Shown here: positions 5,030 to 5,107 of the stretch, piece by piece | How the letters are laid out: every line of letters starts with the position of its first letter | Position numbering within the stretch: the stretch's first letter is position 1 | Source of the DNA: an uncultured Bacteroidia bacterium | GTDB taxonomy: Bacteria > Bacteroidota > Bacteroidia > Bacteroidales > UBA932 | Reading direction: 5' to 3' | DNA: 5,107 nucleotides | Assembly (NCBI GenBank): GCA_902766985.1 | Contig: CACXFP010000042.1 | Location: forward strand, 1-5,107 | Translations under genes and position numbers: made by a program | Notes under the pieces: generated by a model | What the model saw: only the letters and a program-made list of their open reading frames with translations | Told to the model about the DNA's origin: nothing | The model's database searches: none

Positions 5030-5107
5030 ACAAAGAAGAGTTTGATCCTGGCTCAGGATGAACGCTAGCGGCAGGCTTAACACATGCAAGTCGAGGGGCA
5101 TCGCGGG
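5030..5107 (+). rRNA. rrs: 16S ribosomal RNA, 5' end (partial)
   Basis: The universal segment AGAGTTTGATCCTGGCTCAG begins at 5037, equivalent to E. coli position 8, which places the mature 5' end near 5030. The following GATGAACGCTAGCGGCAGGC, TTAACACATGCAAGTCGAGG and GGCATCGCGGG are characteristic of Bacteroidota 16S. Only about 78 bases are present, ending in the first variable region, so family-level placement is not safe. This is the first gene of an rRNA operon that continues to the right. Confidence 0.97.

Noticed and set aside
1..5107. CRISPR arrays, tRNA genes, insertion sequences, toxin-antitoxin or defence genes
   Set aside because: No regularly spaced repeats, cloverleaf sequences, transposase motifs, terminal inverted repeats or defence domains were seen on either strand.

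Overview
The window looks like a piece of a Bacteroidales (Bacteroidota) chromosome. The last 78 bases are the start of a 16S rRNA gene of Bacteroidota type, beginning with the universal 27F-like segment and followed by a run typical of that phylum. Several gene starts carry the Bacteroidota -7 promoter word TAnnTTTG or a close variant, and Shine-Dalgarno sequences are mostly absent. The short 16S piece does not settle the family. The rather GC-rich coding DNA and the 16S start would fit a Rikenellaceae-like or uncultured gut Bacteroidales lineage, but that is only an impression.

Layout, left to right. (1) Bases 1-1028, minus strand: the N-terminal 342 residues of a multi-spanning polysaccharide/oligosaccharide flippase, cut by the window edge. 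(2) Bases 1029-1058: a 30-base divergent intergenic gap holding two back-to-back promoter-like words. (3) Bases 1059-1760, plus strand: a lipoprotein cyclophilin-type peptidyl-prolyl isomerase. (4) Bases 1761-1941: a gap between convergent genes, with a long imperfect hairpin flanked by an A-run and a T-run (probable bidirectional terminator), a short direct repeat and a second GC-rich hairpin capped by a GAGA loop. A sigma-54-like word lies inside the first hairpin. (5) Bases 1942-4776, minus strand: three closely packed genes, read from right to left as the two half-size subunits of a CHR-family (ChrA-like) transporter, joined by an ATGA overlap, then a secreted GH20 beta-N-acetylhexosaminidase 16 bases further on. 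(6) Bases 4777-5029: the divergent control region of an rRNA operon, with a strong promoter, leader hairpin, boxA-like antitermination site and small leader repeats. (7) Bases 5030-5107: the 5' end of 16S rRNA.

Functionally this is mostly housekeeping and envelope biology: glycan export, periplasmic protein folding, periplasmic glycan trimming, an anion-type transporter and the start of a ribosomal operon. I see no mobile element, CRISPR array, tRNA gene, toxin-antitoxin pair or defence system. I also see no convincing undescribed system. The most interesting signals are in control regions: promoter words only 4-7 bases from start codons, which suggests nearly leaderless mRNAs, and the structured gap between the isomerase and hexosaminidase genes.
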